The translations under genes and the position numbers were made by a program. The notes below the pieces were generated by a model. It was given only the letters and a program-made list of their open reading frames with translations, was not told the DNA's origin and made no database searches. DNA of 64,000 nucleotides. It comes from Deinococcus sp. AB2017081. GTDB lineage: Bacteria > Deinococcota > Deinococci > Deinococcales > Deinococcaceae. Positions 1 to 10,260 of the stretch are shown in pieces. The stretch spans positions 3,093,501 to 3,157,500 of the forward strand of contig NZ_CP140098.1 in the NCBI RefSeq assembly GCF_034440735.1, read 5' to 3'. Positions within the stretch are counted from its first letter, which is position 1; each line of letters starts with the position of its first letter.

Positions 1-14
1 CTCTGGCATCGTCT

Positions 15-87
<73 letters not shown>

Positions 88-94
88 TTTTCCC

Positions 95-169
<75 letters not shown>

Positions 170-173
170 CACC

Positions 174-210
174 GGCGCGGCCTGCAGATCCTGCAGGCCG
201 CGCCCCCTTG
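174..210 (+). terminator. Intrinsic terminator after tRNA-Thr
   Basis: A perfect 14-bp stem (174-187 with 191-204) has a 3-nt loop and is followed by CCCTT. It ends the tRNA transcript before the tuf promoter. Confidence 0.8.
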
Positions 211-244
211 AGTCCTGTGGTCACACGTATTGGAGCCCCGGCCC

Positions 245-273
245 TTTGCGTTTGCCACGCGGGCGAGTAAACT
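245..273 (+). promoter_or_regulatory. Probable tuf promoter
   Basis: TTTGCG (245-250) and TAAACT (268-273) are 17 bp apart. This predicts a short leader of about 45 nt before tuf, with the ribosome binding site AGGAGG at 310-315. Confidence 0.6.
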
Positions 274-324
274 GGCAAGGCTTGTCCGGAATCCGGACAG
301 ATCCATCTCAGGAGGAACAGCACC

Positions 325-1542
<1,218 letters not shown>

Positions 1543-1560
1543 TCCAGTCCTGAAGCCAGG

Positions 1561-1600
1561 AGAGGAGCGGGCCGCACGAGCGGCCCGCTCCTCTTGTTGT
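1561..1600 (+). terminator. Terminator after tuf
   Basis: A 15-bp stem (1561-1575 with 1580-1594) with loop ACGA is followed by TGTTGT. It may also serve the convergent protease gene, which ends at 1622. Confidence 0.85.
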
Positions 1601-1621
1601 GCTGCGCTCCGTGGGTTCCGA

Positions 1622-3109
1622 TCAACCGGCGGTGAATGCGGTGACCGGGCCGGCCAGGGGCTGATCGATCAGCCCGGTCTGTTCCAGCTGATACCGGCTG
1701 TCCTCTGCGGCGGCACCCCCGCCCACCAGACCCTGAATAAGGTCGTGCACGCGGACGCGGCGGCCCGCACTGGTCAGGGTGATCGGTTCGCCCGGCAGGG
1801 AGTGGATGTCCCACCCGGCGTCGTGCAGCCGCAGGCCCAGGGCCGCACTCACGATGGCCAGGGCCTGCCCGCGCTGGTCGTAGGGCACGTTCAGGGCGTT
1901 CAGGAGCTTCCCGAATGGTGCGCCCAGCGAGATCAGATCCGGCAGCTCGCGCAGTGTCCAGCGCCCAAGAGCGTCGTGATGAGGAGCCGTCATCTCACGC
2001 CAGGCGGGGACGATGACCCGCGTGCCGACGTGTTCCCACGCCACGTCCTGAAGGGCTGGGGCATCCGTGCCGGTCATGAAGGTCAGCAGGGCGCGTTCGG
2101 CCCTGTCTGGATCGGACAGCAGCGTCTCGGCGCTCGGGCCGGTGAGGGTCAGGCGAGGATCGTTCGTCGTGAAGGGCGGCTGTCCGCCCAGCGCACCCAG
2201 GCGATCGTGCAGCGACGGGTGCGAAGCATACGGGTCGCTCTGTTCCTCGGCGTCCTGGGCATGAACCTGCGCCAGGGATGTGCGGACATCCGGCGCGTCC
2301 TGAAAGCGCTGGTAGCCACTGGCCAGCGGGGGCCGGAAGCCAGACCGAAGGACAGGAACGGCCTCGCTCTGCCAGTACATCGCGTATGGCATGGCATGAC
2401 CATGCACCTTCACCAGCCCACCGGCCATGGCGTCCGATCCGACGTGCTGTGCCGCGAAGTGGTCGGCGGCGAACTCCTGTCGGCGCGAGATCGCCTGGGT
2501 GATCCGCAGGAACGCAGTCGCGTACCACTGAAACGGTAACGAGAGTTTCGAATCTCCCTCGCGCAGCGCGCCGACCGTGCGTTCCAGCGAGGCGCGGGTA
2601 CGGAACACCACCTGACCCAGACGGGTGTCGCCGCCGGCATAGTGTCCGAATTCATGTGCCAGAACGGCGCGGAATTCATCCACGTTCAGGAGCTGCATCA
2701 GGGGCAGTCCGACGCCGATGATGCGGCGGCCCGGCCGGAACCGACCGCCCTGTTCGGTCACCCAGGCGTTCAGGTCGCCCAGCAGGTAGACCTCGGACGG
2801 CATGGCCTGGCCACTGGCACGGGCCAGCCCCTCCAGTTCCGCGAACAGGCGTGGGTGGTCACGGGGTTCCAGGCGGGGGCCAGGCACCTCGAACCGGGGC
2901 GAACGAGGAAATGCGGCCAGCAGGATGACGACCGCGCCGATCACGCAGCCGAGCGCCAGTTGCGGGTGGATGCGGTGCAGGTACCAGACCTCCGCGATGG
3001 GAAGCGCAATCAGGGCGCCGGCCAGCACGAAGACCAGCACGTAGAAGCCGATCATTAGCAGCACCGCAATGACCATCCGGCGACGGAGGGAGCCGGGAGT
3101 GTTCATCAT
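1622..3109 (-). CDS. M48-family zinc metalloprotease
   Basis: Membrane-anchored peptidase of about 495 aa. The N-terminus has hydrophobic segments (MVIAVLLMIGFYVLVFVL and a second stretch). The zinc motif HEFGH is followed downstream by the third-ligand region RRQEFAAD, so the HExxH...E signature of Ste24/HtpX-like gluzincins is intact. The chosen ATG at 3109 lies 6 nt after TACAGT, which fits a leaderless start; the next ATG is at 3106. Substrates are unknown, and a role in membrane protein quality control is inference from the family. It stands alone, convergent with tuf. Confidence 0.85.
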   Translation of the reverse strand: MMNTPGSLRRRMVIAVLLMIGFYVLVFVLAGALIALPIAEVWYLHRIHPQLALGCVIGAVVILLAAFPRSPRFEVPGPRLEPRDHPRLFAELEGLARASGQAMPSEVYLLGDLNAWVTEQGGRFRPGRRIIGVGLPLMQLLNVDEFRAVLAHEFGHYAGGDTRLGQVVFRTRASLERTVGALREGDSKLSLPFQWYATAFLRITQAISRRQEFAADHFAAQHVGSDAMAGGLVKVHGHAMPYAMYWQSEAVPVLRSGFRPPLASGYQRFQDAPDVRTSLAQVHAQDAEEQSDPYASHPSLHDRLGALGGQPPFTTNDPRLTLTGPSAETLLSDPDRAERALLTFMTGTDAPALQDVAWEHVGTRVIVPAWREMTAPHHDALGRWTLRELPDLISLGAPFGKLLNALNVPYDQRGQALAIVSAALGLRLHDAGWDIHSLPGEPITLTSAGRRVRVHDLIQGLVGGGAAAEDSRYQLEQTGLIDQPLAGPVTAFTAG

Positions 3110-3192
3110 TTCTTCACTGTACTTATCCCTCCACCGCGTGGCTGCACACATGAGGCGGTCACTGGGGGGGAGTGGATCCCCTACCCTGGAGC

Positions 3193-3753
3193 ATGGCGAA
3201 GCAGCTTCCGGCGATCAGCGACCATCTGAAGGCCTTCATTGAGGCACAGCACGTCTACTTCGTGGGGACGGCCGCACCGGATGGGCACGTGAACGTGTCG
3301 CCCAAGGGCATGGACAGCCTGCGCGTGCTGGGGCCGAACCGGGTGGCGTGGCTGAACGTGACCGGCAGCGGCAACGAGACCGCCGCGCACCTGCGCCAGC
3401 TGCCGCGCATGACCGTCATGTTCTGTGCCCTGGAGGGGCCGCCACTGATCCTGCGACTGTACGGCACAGCCAGGACGGTACAGCCGGGCGACCGGGAGTG
3501 GAACGATCTGGCCGCCCTGTTCCCCCCGCTGCCCGGGGCGCGGCAGGTCTTCGTGCTGGACGTGGATCTGGTGCAGACCTCGTGTGGCATGGCCGTGCCG
3601 CTGATGGACTTCCGCGGCGATCGGGATGACCTAAATGTCTGGGCCGCCCAACAGACCCCGGAGCAGCTGGACGACTACCGGCAGCGCAAGAACACCCGGA
3701 GCATCGACGGCTTCGCCACCGGTCTTCCGGACACACACGCCACAGTGTCCTGA
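3193..3753 (+). CDS. Pyridoxamine 5'-phosphate oxidase-family (FMN-binding split barrel) protein
   Basis: A 186-aa protein that looks like the PPOX fold: AFIEAQHVYFVGTAAPDGHVNVSPKG is the usual first strand pair, and NETAAHLRQLPRMTVMF matches the flavin-site region. These proteins bind FMN, F420 or haem, and the substrate cannot be told from sequence. A TACCCT box ends 5 nt before the ATG, so the mRNA is probably leaderless. It is followed at 90 bp by the LRV gene. A specific vitamin B6 role is not supported. Confidence 0.75.
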   Translation: MAKQLPAISDHLKAFIEAQHVYFVGTAAPDGHVNVSPKGMDSLRVLGPNRVAWLNVTGSGNETAAHLRQLPRMTVMFCALEGPPLILRLYGTARTVQPGDREWNDLAALFPPLPGARQVFVLDVDLVQTSCGMAVPLMDFRGDRDDLNVWAAQQTPEQLDDYRQRKNTRSIDGFATGLPDTHATVS

Positions 3754-3842
3754 CGGGTGTTCCCCACCGTGTACCGGGCTGAGCAGCGTGTGGCGCGTCA
3801 TGCTGGAGATCGCTCGTCTGCCCGGACTGGGAGGTCGTCTGG

Positions 3843-4436
3843 ATGCCACCGGAACAGCCCCACCCCCTCAATGCCCGACTGCCCGCCACCGAACTGGCCA
3901 ACCTCTCGCTGAGCCGGGACATCGCGGTGCGGCGGGCGGTCGCCGCCCATCCGAACACCTCGCCGGACATCCTGGGCACGCTGGCCGGGGACTTCCCCGC
4001 CGAGGTGCTGGGCAACCCGGCCCTGCCGCTGCTGCGCCTGGCCCAGCCGGGCCTGCTGCTGCGCTGGCCGGTGCCGGCGCTGCTCGCCCTGCTGCGGTTG
4101 CAGGACGCGCCGCTGTGGTTGCTCAACCTCATGCAACGGCATCCAGGAATCGAGGTGCAGGTGGCCCTGGCGAGCCATACCCGCCTCGGCACGGACGCGG
4201 TGGAGGCCCTGTCACGCCATCCGGCATGGCTGATCCGAGCCCGGATCGCCGCCCGGCCGCAGGTGCCCAGGCACGTGCTGCAGCGGCTCGCAGGCGATCC
4301 CGACGACAGTGTCCGCCTGGCCGTCGCGTGCCGGGCCGACCTGGACGCCGGCGAACGGGCCGCCCTGCGACACGATCCTTCGCGCTACGTGCAGCAGACG
4401 CTCCGGCACGTGACCGGCCCCACAGTGGACACCTGA
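3843..4436 (+). CDS. Leucine-rich-repeat-variant (LRV/HEAT-like) protein, copy 1
   Basis: A 197-aa all-helical repeat protein. Units of about 24 residues recur, such as RDIAVRRAVAAHPNTSPDIL and PDDSVRLAVACRADLDAG, which resemble LRV or short HEAT repeats. It has no signal peptide, catalytic motif or cysteine cluster. A clear paralogue with the same opening (AVAAHPNT.PD.L..LA) lies at 8076-8642, so the two flank the secE-nusG-rplKAJL cluster. It probably binds a protein or nucleic acid. The start is the first ATG in frame and shows only a weak SD. Confidence 0.65.
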   Translation: MPPEQPHPLNARLPATELANLSLSRDIAVRRAVAAHPNTSPDILGTLAGDFPAEVLGNPALPLLRLAQPGLLLRWPVPALLALLRLQDAPLWLLNLMQRHPGIEVQVALASHTRLGTDAVEALSRHPAWLIRARIAARPQVPRHVLQRLAGDPDDSVRLAVACRADLDAGERAALRHDPSRYVQQTLRHVTGPTVDT

Positions 4437-4454
4437 GCCGTCAGTGCCTATACT
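4426..4454 (+). promoter_or_regulatory. Promoter of rpmG-secE-nusG
   Basis: TGGACA (4426-4431) and TATACT (4449-4454) with 17-bp spacing are close to the sigma-70 consensus. The -35 box lies inside the end of the LRV gene. Confidence 0.8.
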
Positions 4455-4456
4455 TG

Positions 4457-4574
<118 letters not shown>

Positions 4575-4742
4575 ATGGCGAAGGACGGCCCCCGCATTAT
4601 CGTGAAGATGGAAAGCAGCGCTGGAACTGGCTTCTACTACACGACCACCAAGAACCGCCGCAACACGCAGGCCAAGATGGAACTGCGCAAGTACGACCCC
4701 GTCGCCAAGAAGCACGTGGTCTTCAAGGAGAAGAAGGTCTGA
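4575..4742 (+). CDS. rpmG: 50S ribosomal protein L33
   Basis: A 55-aa basic protein ([20 protein letters not shown], then [11 protein letters not shown] and [17 protein letters not shown]) with the typical L33 length and C-terminus. It lacks the CxxC pairs of zinc-binding L33 variants, so it is the zinc-independent form. The SD GAAAGGAGAG lies 5 nt before the ATG. It is first in the rpmG-secE-nusG operon, the usual Deinococcus-Thermus order, but without a tRNA-Trp in between. Confidence 0.95.
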   Translation: MAKDGPRIIVKMESSAGTGFYYTTTKNRRNTQAKMELRKYDPVAKKHVVFKEKKV

Positions 4743-4812
4743 TGCCGTGTCCGGGCACCCCTGCCCGGCACCGCCCCGGCCCCTCTCCTCACGTACTGAC
4801 GCAGGTGAATGC

Positions 4813-5004
4813 ATGAACTTGATCCAGTATTTCCGCGACTCGCGCGCGGAACTCTCACGCGTCTCGTGGCCCACGCGCGCCCAGGTGCTCGAGGGAACCC
4901 AGGCCGTGTTGATCTTCGTCGTGGCACTCACGCTGGTCACCTGGCTGATGGACGTGGTCTTCGGCAACGTCATCCGGCTGATCCTGCAAGGAAGTATCGG
5001 ATGA
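4813..5004 (+). CDS. secE: Preprotein translocase subunit SecE
   Basis: A 63-aa SecE. The amphipathic segment [20 protein letters not shown] carries the conserved VxWPxR motif, followed by one transmembrane helix ([20 protein letters not shown]). It pairs with SecY and SecG in the inner-membrane channel. The single-TM form is usual outside the enterics. It overlaps nusG by 4 nt (ATGA), so the two are translationally coupled. The ATG at 4813 puts the start just before the amphipathic helix, as expected. Confidence 0.95.
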   Translation: MNLIQYFRDSRAELSRVSWPTRAQVLEGTQAVLIFVVALTLVTWLMDVVFGNVIRLILQGSIG

Positions 5005-5573
5005 GTATCGAGTGGTATGCCGTGCACACCTACGTGGGTCAGGAAGACCGCGTCGAGTCGCAGCTGATGGACCGCGCCGGAAAACTCGGCATGCGTGGCA
5101 CCAAGATCTTCCAGGTGCTCCAGCCCGCCGAGAAGGCCGTCGAACTCCAGGACGGGGGCAAGAAGGTCGAGGTCGAGCGCAAGCTCTTCCCCGGCTACGT
5201 CTTCGTCCAGATGGACGTCGAGGACGACGACGCGCCCGGCGAGCTGGGCGAGTCGTGGGAAGTCGTGCGCGGCACGGCCGGCGTGACCGGCTTCGTCGGC
5301 ACGGCCACCCGCCCGGTGCCGCTGTCCTTCGACGAGGTGCAGCGCCTGCTGGCCTCGGTCGGCGTGGCGGCCCAGCCCAAGGTCGAGGAAGCCCCGCGCG
5401 TGAAGGTGGATCTCAAGGCGGGCGACATGGTGCGCGTGACCGGCGGCCCCTTCGCGGACTTCAGCGGCGTGATCAGCGAGGTCAACATCCCGCAGTCCAA
5501 GGTCAAGGTGCTCGTGAGCATCTTCGGCCGCGAGACCCCGGTCGAGCTGGACTTCGCGCAGGTCGCCAAGTAA
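5001..5573 (+). CDS. nusG: Transcription termination/antitermination factor NusG
   Basis: A 190-aa NusG. The N-terminal NGN domain begins [18 protein letters not shown] and contains the [16 protein letters not shown] core. The C-terminal KOW domain shows [19 protein letters not shown]. It binds RNA polymerase to raise processivity and links to Rho or ribosomal S10. The start overlaps the secE stop. A separate promoter lies just downstream for rplK-rplA, so nusG is the last gene of its own operon, though readthrough is possible. Confidence 0.97.
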   Translation: MSIEWYAVHTYVGQEDRVESQLMDRAGKLGMRGTKIFQVLQPAEKAVELQDGGKKVEVERKLFPGYVFVQMDVEDDDAPGELGESWEVVRGTAGVTGFVGTATRPVPLSFDEVQRLLASVGVAAQPKVEEAPRVKVDLKAGDMVRVTGGPFADFSGVISEVNIPQSKVKVLVSIFGRETPVELDFAQVAK

Positions 5574-5593
5574 GCGGCTGGCCCGACCCCTGC

Positions 5594-5623
5594 TTGGCAG
5601 GACGGGGCACCGTGCAGTAAAAT
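5594..5623 (+). promoter_or_regulatory. Promoter of rplK-rplA
   Basis: TTGGCA (5594-5599) and TAAAAT (5618-5623) with 18-bp spacing, placed right after nusG. No terminator is evident between nusG and this promoter. Confidence 0.75.
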
Positions 5624-5629
5624 CGAAAA

Positions 5630-5737
5630 GTTGCTGTCAATCCGCCCCGGCCACACGGCCAGAGCGCGGACGCAGGACTTAGCGTCAGCACCCCGGAGCC
5701 GCGCAGGCGTGCGCTGGGGGAGCTAAGGAGGAACCAA
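5630..5737 (+). promoter_or_regulatory. Leader of rplK-rplA
   Basis: A leader of about 108 nt rich in short inverted repeats (for example CCGGCCACACGGCC near 5648) that ends in the SD CTAAGGAGGA. By analogy with other bacteria, L1 may bind here or within the operon to control it. I could not assign the known L1 target by eye. Confidence 0.35.
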
Positions 5738-6866
<1,129 letters not shown>

Positions 6867-7079
6867 TCCACCCGGGGAAGCGGGAGTTCTCCCCTTCCCC
6901 ACCCACTTCCGGCATTCCGGTGCAGCGTGATGCACCCTTCCAATACGCCCTCATTCCGGCACCAAAGACAGCGGGGACGCGCCAACGTTTAAAGATCCCG
7001 CCGAGTTGCCAGGCTGCGACCGCATGTTGCGAGACTGCTCGAGCTGCACCTGGACTTGTTCCCACCTAGGAGGTACTGC
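6867..7079 (+). promoter_or_regulatory. Putative L10 leader upstream of rplJ-rplL
   Basis: A 213-nt gap with clear secondary structure. One hairpin pairs GGGGAAG (6874-6880) with CTTCCCC (6894-6900), and near 6971-7003 GCGGG pairs with CCCGC around an A-rich internal part. It ends in the SD TAGGAGG. L10 (with L7/L12) binds such a leader in many bacteria. The position fits, but the fold was judged by eye. A promoter was not firmly located. Confidence 0.5.
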
Positions 7080-7577
7080 GTGGCGAACGAAAAGAACCAG
7101 CAGACCCTGGTGAGCCTGCACAAGAGCCTGACGGACATCGAGACGTTCTACGTCGTCGACTACCAGGGCCTGACCGCCGGCCAGCTGGGCAAACTGCGCA
7201 AGGACATCCGCGAGAAGGGCGGGCAGCTCATCGTTGCCAAGAACACCCTGATCAACCGTGCCCTTCAGGACGGTGGCCGTGACTTCACGGACGCCCTGAA
7301 AGGCCCCAGCGCCCTGGTGCTGGCCCAGACCGACCCCGCCGGTGTGGCGAAGGCCCTGAGCGACGCCGCCAAGAGCAACGACAAGGGCATTCCCGCCATC
7401 AAGGGCGGCTTTGTCGAGGGCAACAAGGTCGACGTGAAGGTCGTCGAGCGTCTGGCCAGCCTGGGCAGCAAGCAGCAGCTCCAGGCCGAACTGGTCGGCG
7501 TGCTCAGCGCCCACCTGTCGAACTTCGTGGGTATCCTCGAAGCCTACAAGACCAAACTCGAAGAGCAGGGCGCGTAA
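7080..7577 (+). CDS. rplJ: 50S ribosomal protein L10
   Basis: A 165-aa stalk base protein ([20 protein letters not shown], then [20 protein letters not shown] and KNTLINRAL) that anchors L7/L12 dimers to the ribosome. The GTG at 7080 is chosen because the SD TAGGAGG sits 6 nt before it and the protein then aligns with family starts. rplL follows after 51 bp. It is probably autoregulated through its leader. Confidence 0.96.
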   Translation: MANEKNQQTLVSLHKSLTDIETFYVVDYQGLTAGQLGKLRKDIREKGGQLIVAKNTLINRALQDGGRDFTDALKGPSALVLAQTDPAGVAKALSDAAKSNDKGIPAIKGGFVEGNKVDVKVVERLASLGSKQQLQAELVGVLSAHLSNFVGILEAYKTKLEEQGA

Positions 7578-7628
7578 ACCGCGCATCCCGCTCCAGCATT
7601 ACCCAATCCACTTCCGGAGGACACAACA

Positions 7629-7994
7629 ATGGCTTACGACAAACAGGCTCTGATTGACCAGCTCGGCACCCTCACCATCATGGAACTCGCGGACCTCATC
7701 GACGGTCTGAAAGAGACCTGGGGCGTTACTGCCGCCGTGGCTGCCGGCCCCGCCGCTGGCCCTGCCGCCGCTGCCGAAGAAGAGAAGACCGAGTTCGACG
7801 TCGTGCTGGTGGACGCCGGCGCGAGCAAGATCAACGTCATTAAGGAAATCCGCGCGATCACGGGCCTGGGCCTGAAGGAAGCGAAGGACATGAGCGAGAA
7901 GGGCGGCGCCCTGAAGGAAGGCATCTCCAAGGACGAGGCCGAGAAGATCAAGGCCCAGCTGGAAGCCGCCGGCGCCAAGGTCGAACTCAAGTAA
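7629..7994 (+). CDS. rplL: 50S ribosomal protein L7/L12
   Basis: A 121-aa stalk protein. The N-terminal dimerisation region is [20 protein letters not shown], followed by an Ala/Pro/Gly hinge ([16 protein letters not shown]) and the C-terminal factor-binding domain with [19 protein letters not shown]. It recruits translation GTPases such as EF-Tu. The SD CGGAGGA precedes the ATG. It ends with a classic terminator. Confidence 0.98.
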   Translation: MAYDKQALIDQLGTLTIMELADLIDGLKETWGVTAAVAAGPAAGPAAAAEEEKTEFDVVLVDAGASKINVIKEIRAITGLGLKEAKDMSEKGGALKEGISKDEAEKIKAQLEAAGAKVELK

Positions 7995-8017
7995 TCCCGG
8001 ATCTCACCGGAATGCAG

Positions 8018-8042
8018 CCCCCGCCACAAGGTGGGGGTTTTT
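8018..8042 (+). terminator. Terminator after rplL
   Basis: Stem 8018-8025 pairs with 8030-8037 (one G-T pair), with loop ACAA and TTTTT. Confidence 0.9.
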
Positions 8043-8075
8043 CATTGGTATGACACGTTTCAGGCGGCCGGCGCC

Positions 8076-8642
8076 CTATGTCCGCTGCCCCTGTTCCAGC
8101 ACCTGCCGCACGAACACCGAAGCGTCGCGGCGCAACCGATCCACGCTGGCCCCGGGCAGATCGGCACGCGCCGCGATGTACATGCGGACGCCGTAGTCCG
8201 GGTCAGCAGACAGCGCCTCGATCAGGGCGGGCGGCAGTTCCGGCCGGGCCGCGATCCGGGCCCGCACCTGCCACGCGCCGTGATGGGCGAGGGCCGCCAC
8301 ATCCTCCGCGTTCAGGGCCAGGTTGGTCGCCAGCGCCACCTGGAAGTCGCTCTGTGCGTGCGTCATGGCGAAGCGGCGCAGCCAGCGGGGCGCGAGGGCG
8401 TGGCGGATCAGGGTGAGCTGCGTATCACGAGGCCAGTCGAGGATCAGGCGCGGGTGCGCGAGCCGCAGCAGGGGCAGGCCGGGATTGCCGAGCACCTCAC
8501 CGGGACAGGTCGGTGCCAGTGTACGCAGGACATCGGGTGGGGTGTTCGGGTGGGCAGCGACCGCGCACCGCACGGCGTGATCGTCATGGCCAGCCAGCCG
8601 TTCCAGCTCGGCCGCCGTCATGTCTGGCGTCAGTACCGGCAC
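8076..8642 (-). CDS. Leucine-rich-repeat-variant (LRV/HEAT-like) protein, copy 2
   Basis: About 188 aa of helical repeats, clearly paralogous to the gene at 3843-4436 (shared DHAVRCAVAAHPNTPPDVLRTLA, EVLGNPGLPLLRLA and IRARIAARPELP blocks). The start is uncertain: GTG 8672, GTG 8642 or ATG 8621. I chose 8642 for a weak SD (TGGAG), which makes a 13-nt overlap with the upstream GIY-YIG-like gene. It is the third gene of a tightly packed minus-strand set. No catalytic motif was seen. Confidence 0.65.
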   Translation of the reverse strand: MPVLTPDMTAAELERLAGHDDHAVRCAVAAHPNTPPDVLRTLAPTCPGEVLGNPGLPLLRLAHPRLILDWPRDTQLTLIRHALAPRWLRRFAMTHAQSDFQVALATNLALNAEDVAALAHHGAWQVRARIAARPELPPALIEALSADPDYGVRMYIAARADLPGASVDRLRRDASVFVRQVLEQGQRT

Positions 8643-8947
8643 GGCAGAGACGGCTCCAGGTGCTCCTGCCACAGCAGCAGCAGCCCAGCAAGGTCATCGC
8701 GCAGGGTCGCGGGAGTCACGTCACCGGGCGCCAGGGTGTCCAGCACCGTGAACTCGAACGCGTCAGCGCCGTCGGCTGTCCAGTCGTGTTGCAGGACGGC
8801 GTGGCGGTGGGTGCCGGTCTGGAGTTCAAAGCGAATACGGTTCAGGACGGCGTCCACGTTCACGCTGACCCGCAGCAGGCTGCAGCCACTGGGCCGATGC
8901 GTGATCCGGTAGATGCCCGGGCGGGCTGTGGGAACGACCGCGCTCAC
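8630..8947 (-). CDS. GIY-YIG nuclease-like domain protein, probably catalytically degraded
   Basis: A 105-aa protein that starts PGIYRITHRPSGCSLLRVSVNVDAVLNRIRF and continues HAVLQHDWTADGADAFEFTVLD. The spacing matches single-domain GIY-YIG proteins (GIY...YIG, then NxxxR, then H..LQ.DW...G...F.F.VLE). The second YIG triplet is replaced (LLRV) and the catalytic Arg is not obvious, so nuclease activity is doubtful. Its GTG overlaps the DUF2239 stop (GTGA), which implies coupling. Confidence 0.6.
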   Translation of the reverse strand: MSAVVPTARPGIYRITHRPSGCSLLRVSVNVDAVLNRIRFELQTGTHRHAVLQHDWTADGADAFEFTVLDTLAPGDVTPATLRDDLAGLLLLWQEHLEPSLPCRY

Positions 8948-9513
8948 GTCGCTGCCTCCAGCTCGAAGGCAGGTGCGGACAGGTGCAGCACGTGCAGGCG
9001 GATGTCCTCTGGCCAGTCCTGTACCAGCGAGCGGAACGCCGCGCCGTCTCCGGCGTACAGGGCGCGGCTGGCCTCCTCGGCACCGGGCAGGTCGCCGCCC
9101 ATGACGGTCAGGAAGCGGTCGGTCGGCAGGATCGCCATGCGGCGGCGCTCGGCGGCCGGGTCGGCCTTGCGGGCCTCGTCAATCAGCCGGCGCAGCGCGG
9201 CCGAGGCCCCGTTGGGATGACTTTCCAGCCAGTCCCAGTGGCGGGGCAGCAGCGACACCTCACGCGACACCACCCCGAGTTTCGGGCGGCCAGGGCCGGG
9301 TCTCGCCGGGGCCGGAGCCTCGCGGGCCAGCACCTCGTCCAGCGTGCCGGACAGGTCAAAGTCGATGGTGCGGCCGGTATGGTCATTGAAGACCAGCAGC
9401 GGGTCGCGGGTCGTGCGGTGAAGCTCCTTGAGGGCAGCCAGAACTTCACGCAGCGGAGCCGTCCGCAGCCGCTGCTGTCCGAGGAAGATCGTGTAGGTGG
9501 GCTCGGTGTCCAT
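8944..9513 (-). CDS. DUF2239-family protein
   Basis: A 189-aa protein that I recognise as DUF2239: LLVFNDHTGRTIDFDLSGT, then the strongly conserved GPGRPKLGVVSREVSLLPRHWDWL, GASAALRRLIDEAR and ASRALYAGD. The family's function is unknown. The ATG at 9513 lies 6 nt after TACTAT, so the transcript is likely leaderless. It is the first of three overlapping minus-strand genes and is divergent from the TPR gene at 9607. Confidence 0.85.
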   Translation of the reverse strand: MDTEPTYTIFLGQQRLRTAPLREVLAALKELHRTTRDPLLVFNDHTGRTIDFDLSGTLDEVLAREAPAPARPGPGRPKLGVVSREVSLLPRHWDWLESHPNGASAALRRLIDEARKADPAAERRRMAILPTDRFLTVMGGDLPGAEEASRALYAGDGAAFRSLVQDWPEDIRLHVLHLSAPAFELEAAT

Positions 9514-9519
9514 ATCGGA

Positions 9520-9565
9520 ATAGTAGCCGGGTAGAACTCGAAGCGCAATATTAGCCGGGTAATAT
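9520..9565. promoter_or_regulatory. Divergent promoter region with repeated TAGCCGGGTA motif and palindrome
   Basis: TAGCCGGGTA occurs at 9524-9533 and 9552-9561. The second copy sits in the near-palindrome TATTAGCCGGGTAATA. TAATAT can be read on both strands at its arms, and the minus-strand TACTAT box serves the DUF2239 gene. This is a plausible operator for both genes. Confidence 0.5.
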
Positions 9566-9606
9566 GAATGGCCTGCCTGACGATCCGGGCACTGGATACT
9601 GTCGGC

Positions 9607-10242
9607 ATGGACGGGATGCAACGCGGCTGGAACCTCATTGCCCAGGACGACTATGCCGCCGCCGAACAATCGTTCCGTGCTGTCCTGGCCGACCCGGAAA
9701 CCATCAATACTCAGCGGTACGAGGCGCGTTTCGGCCTGGGCTATTGCCTGGCACATACCGGAAACGTCGACGACGCCAGAGATATCTACACGCAGCTCCG
9801 GCACGAGGCCAGGGCGGGCGCGTCTGCTCTGCCCGAACACGTCGTCCTGCACCAGATCGGCATGGTCGAGCGCCTGGCAGGCGACTGGGAAGCTGCCGCG
9901 CGGTGTTTTCAGGAGGAGCGCACCATGATCGAAGGCCTCGGAAACGATCCGCTGGCCGTGGCGATCAACGCCTACGAGTTGGGGTTCGTCGCCCTGCACC
10001 TGGGACACACGGAAGAATCGAAAACACACTTCGAGGAGTCGCTCGAATCCGCCTGGCGCACCACCGATTCCATCACCCTGGGCTGTGCCCATCGTGGTCT
10101 GGGCGACTGGCACGCGAAGTATGGCGAGCGTTCAGAGGCGCTGAGGCACTGGGCCGCCGCAGAACGGGCCTTCACGTCTGCTGGCGCAGACAGCGCAGTT
10201 CAGGACATTCAGGAGCGGTGGACACGTCACGCCGAGCCATGA
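9607..10242 (+). CDS. Tetratricopeptide-repeat protein
   Basis: About 211 aa of TPR-like helical pairs: AQDDYAAAEQSFRAVLADPE, ARFGLGYCLAHTGNVDDARDIY, GMVERLAGDWEAAARCFQEE and FVALHLGHTEESKTHFEESL. No signal peptide or other domain is present. The ATG at 9607 is taken because GATACT lies 7 nt before it (leaderless type); ATG 9568 is the alternative and falls inside the palindrome. Role unknown, probably a scaffold or sensor. Divergent from DUF2239. Confidence 0.7.
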   Translation: MDGMQRGWNLIAQDDYAAAEQSFRAVLADPETINTQRYEARFGLGYCLAHTGNVDDARDIYTQLRHEARAGASALPEHVVLHQIGMVERLAGDWEAAARCFQEERTMIEGLGNDPLAVAINAYELGFVALHLGHTEESKTHFEESLESAWRTTDSITLGCAHRGLGDWHAKYGERSEALRHWAAAERAFTSAGADSAVQDIQERWTRHAEP

Positions 10243-10260
10243 GCGCTGGGGAAGGAGACG

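Noticed and set aside
4743..4812. tRNA-Trp between rpmG and secE, as in some relatives
   Set aside because: The gap has only a CCGGGC/GCCCGG hairpin and cannot fold as a tRNA.
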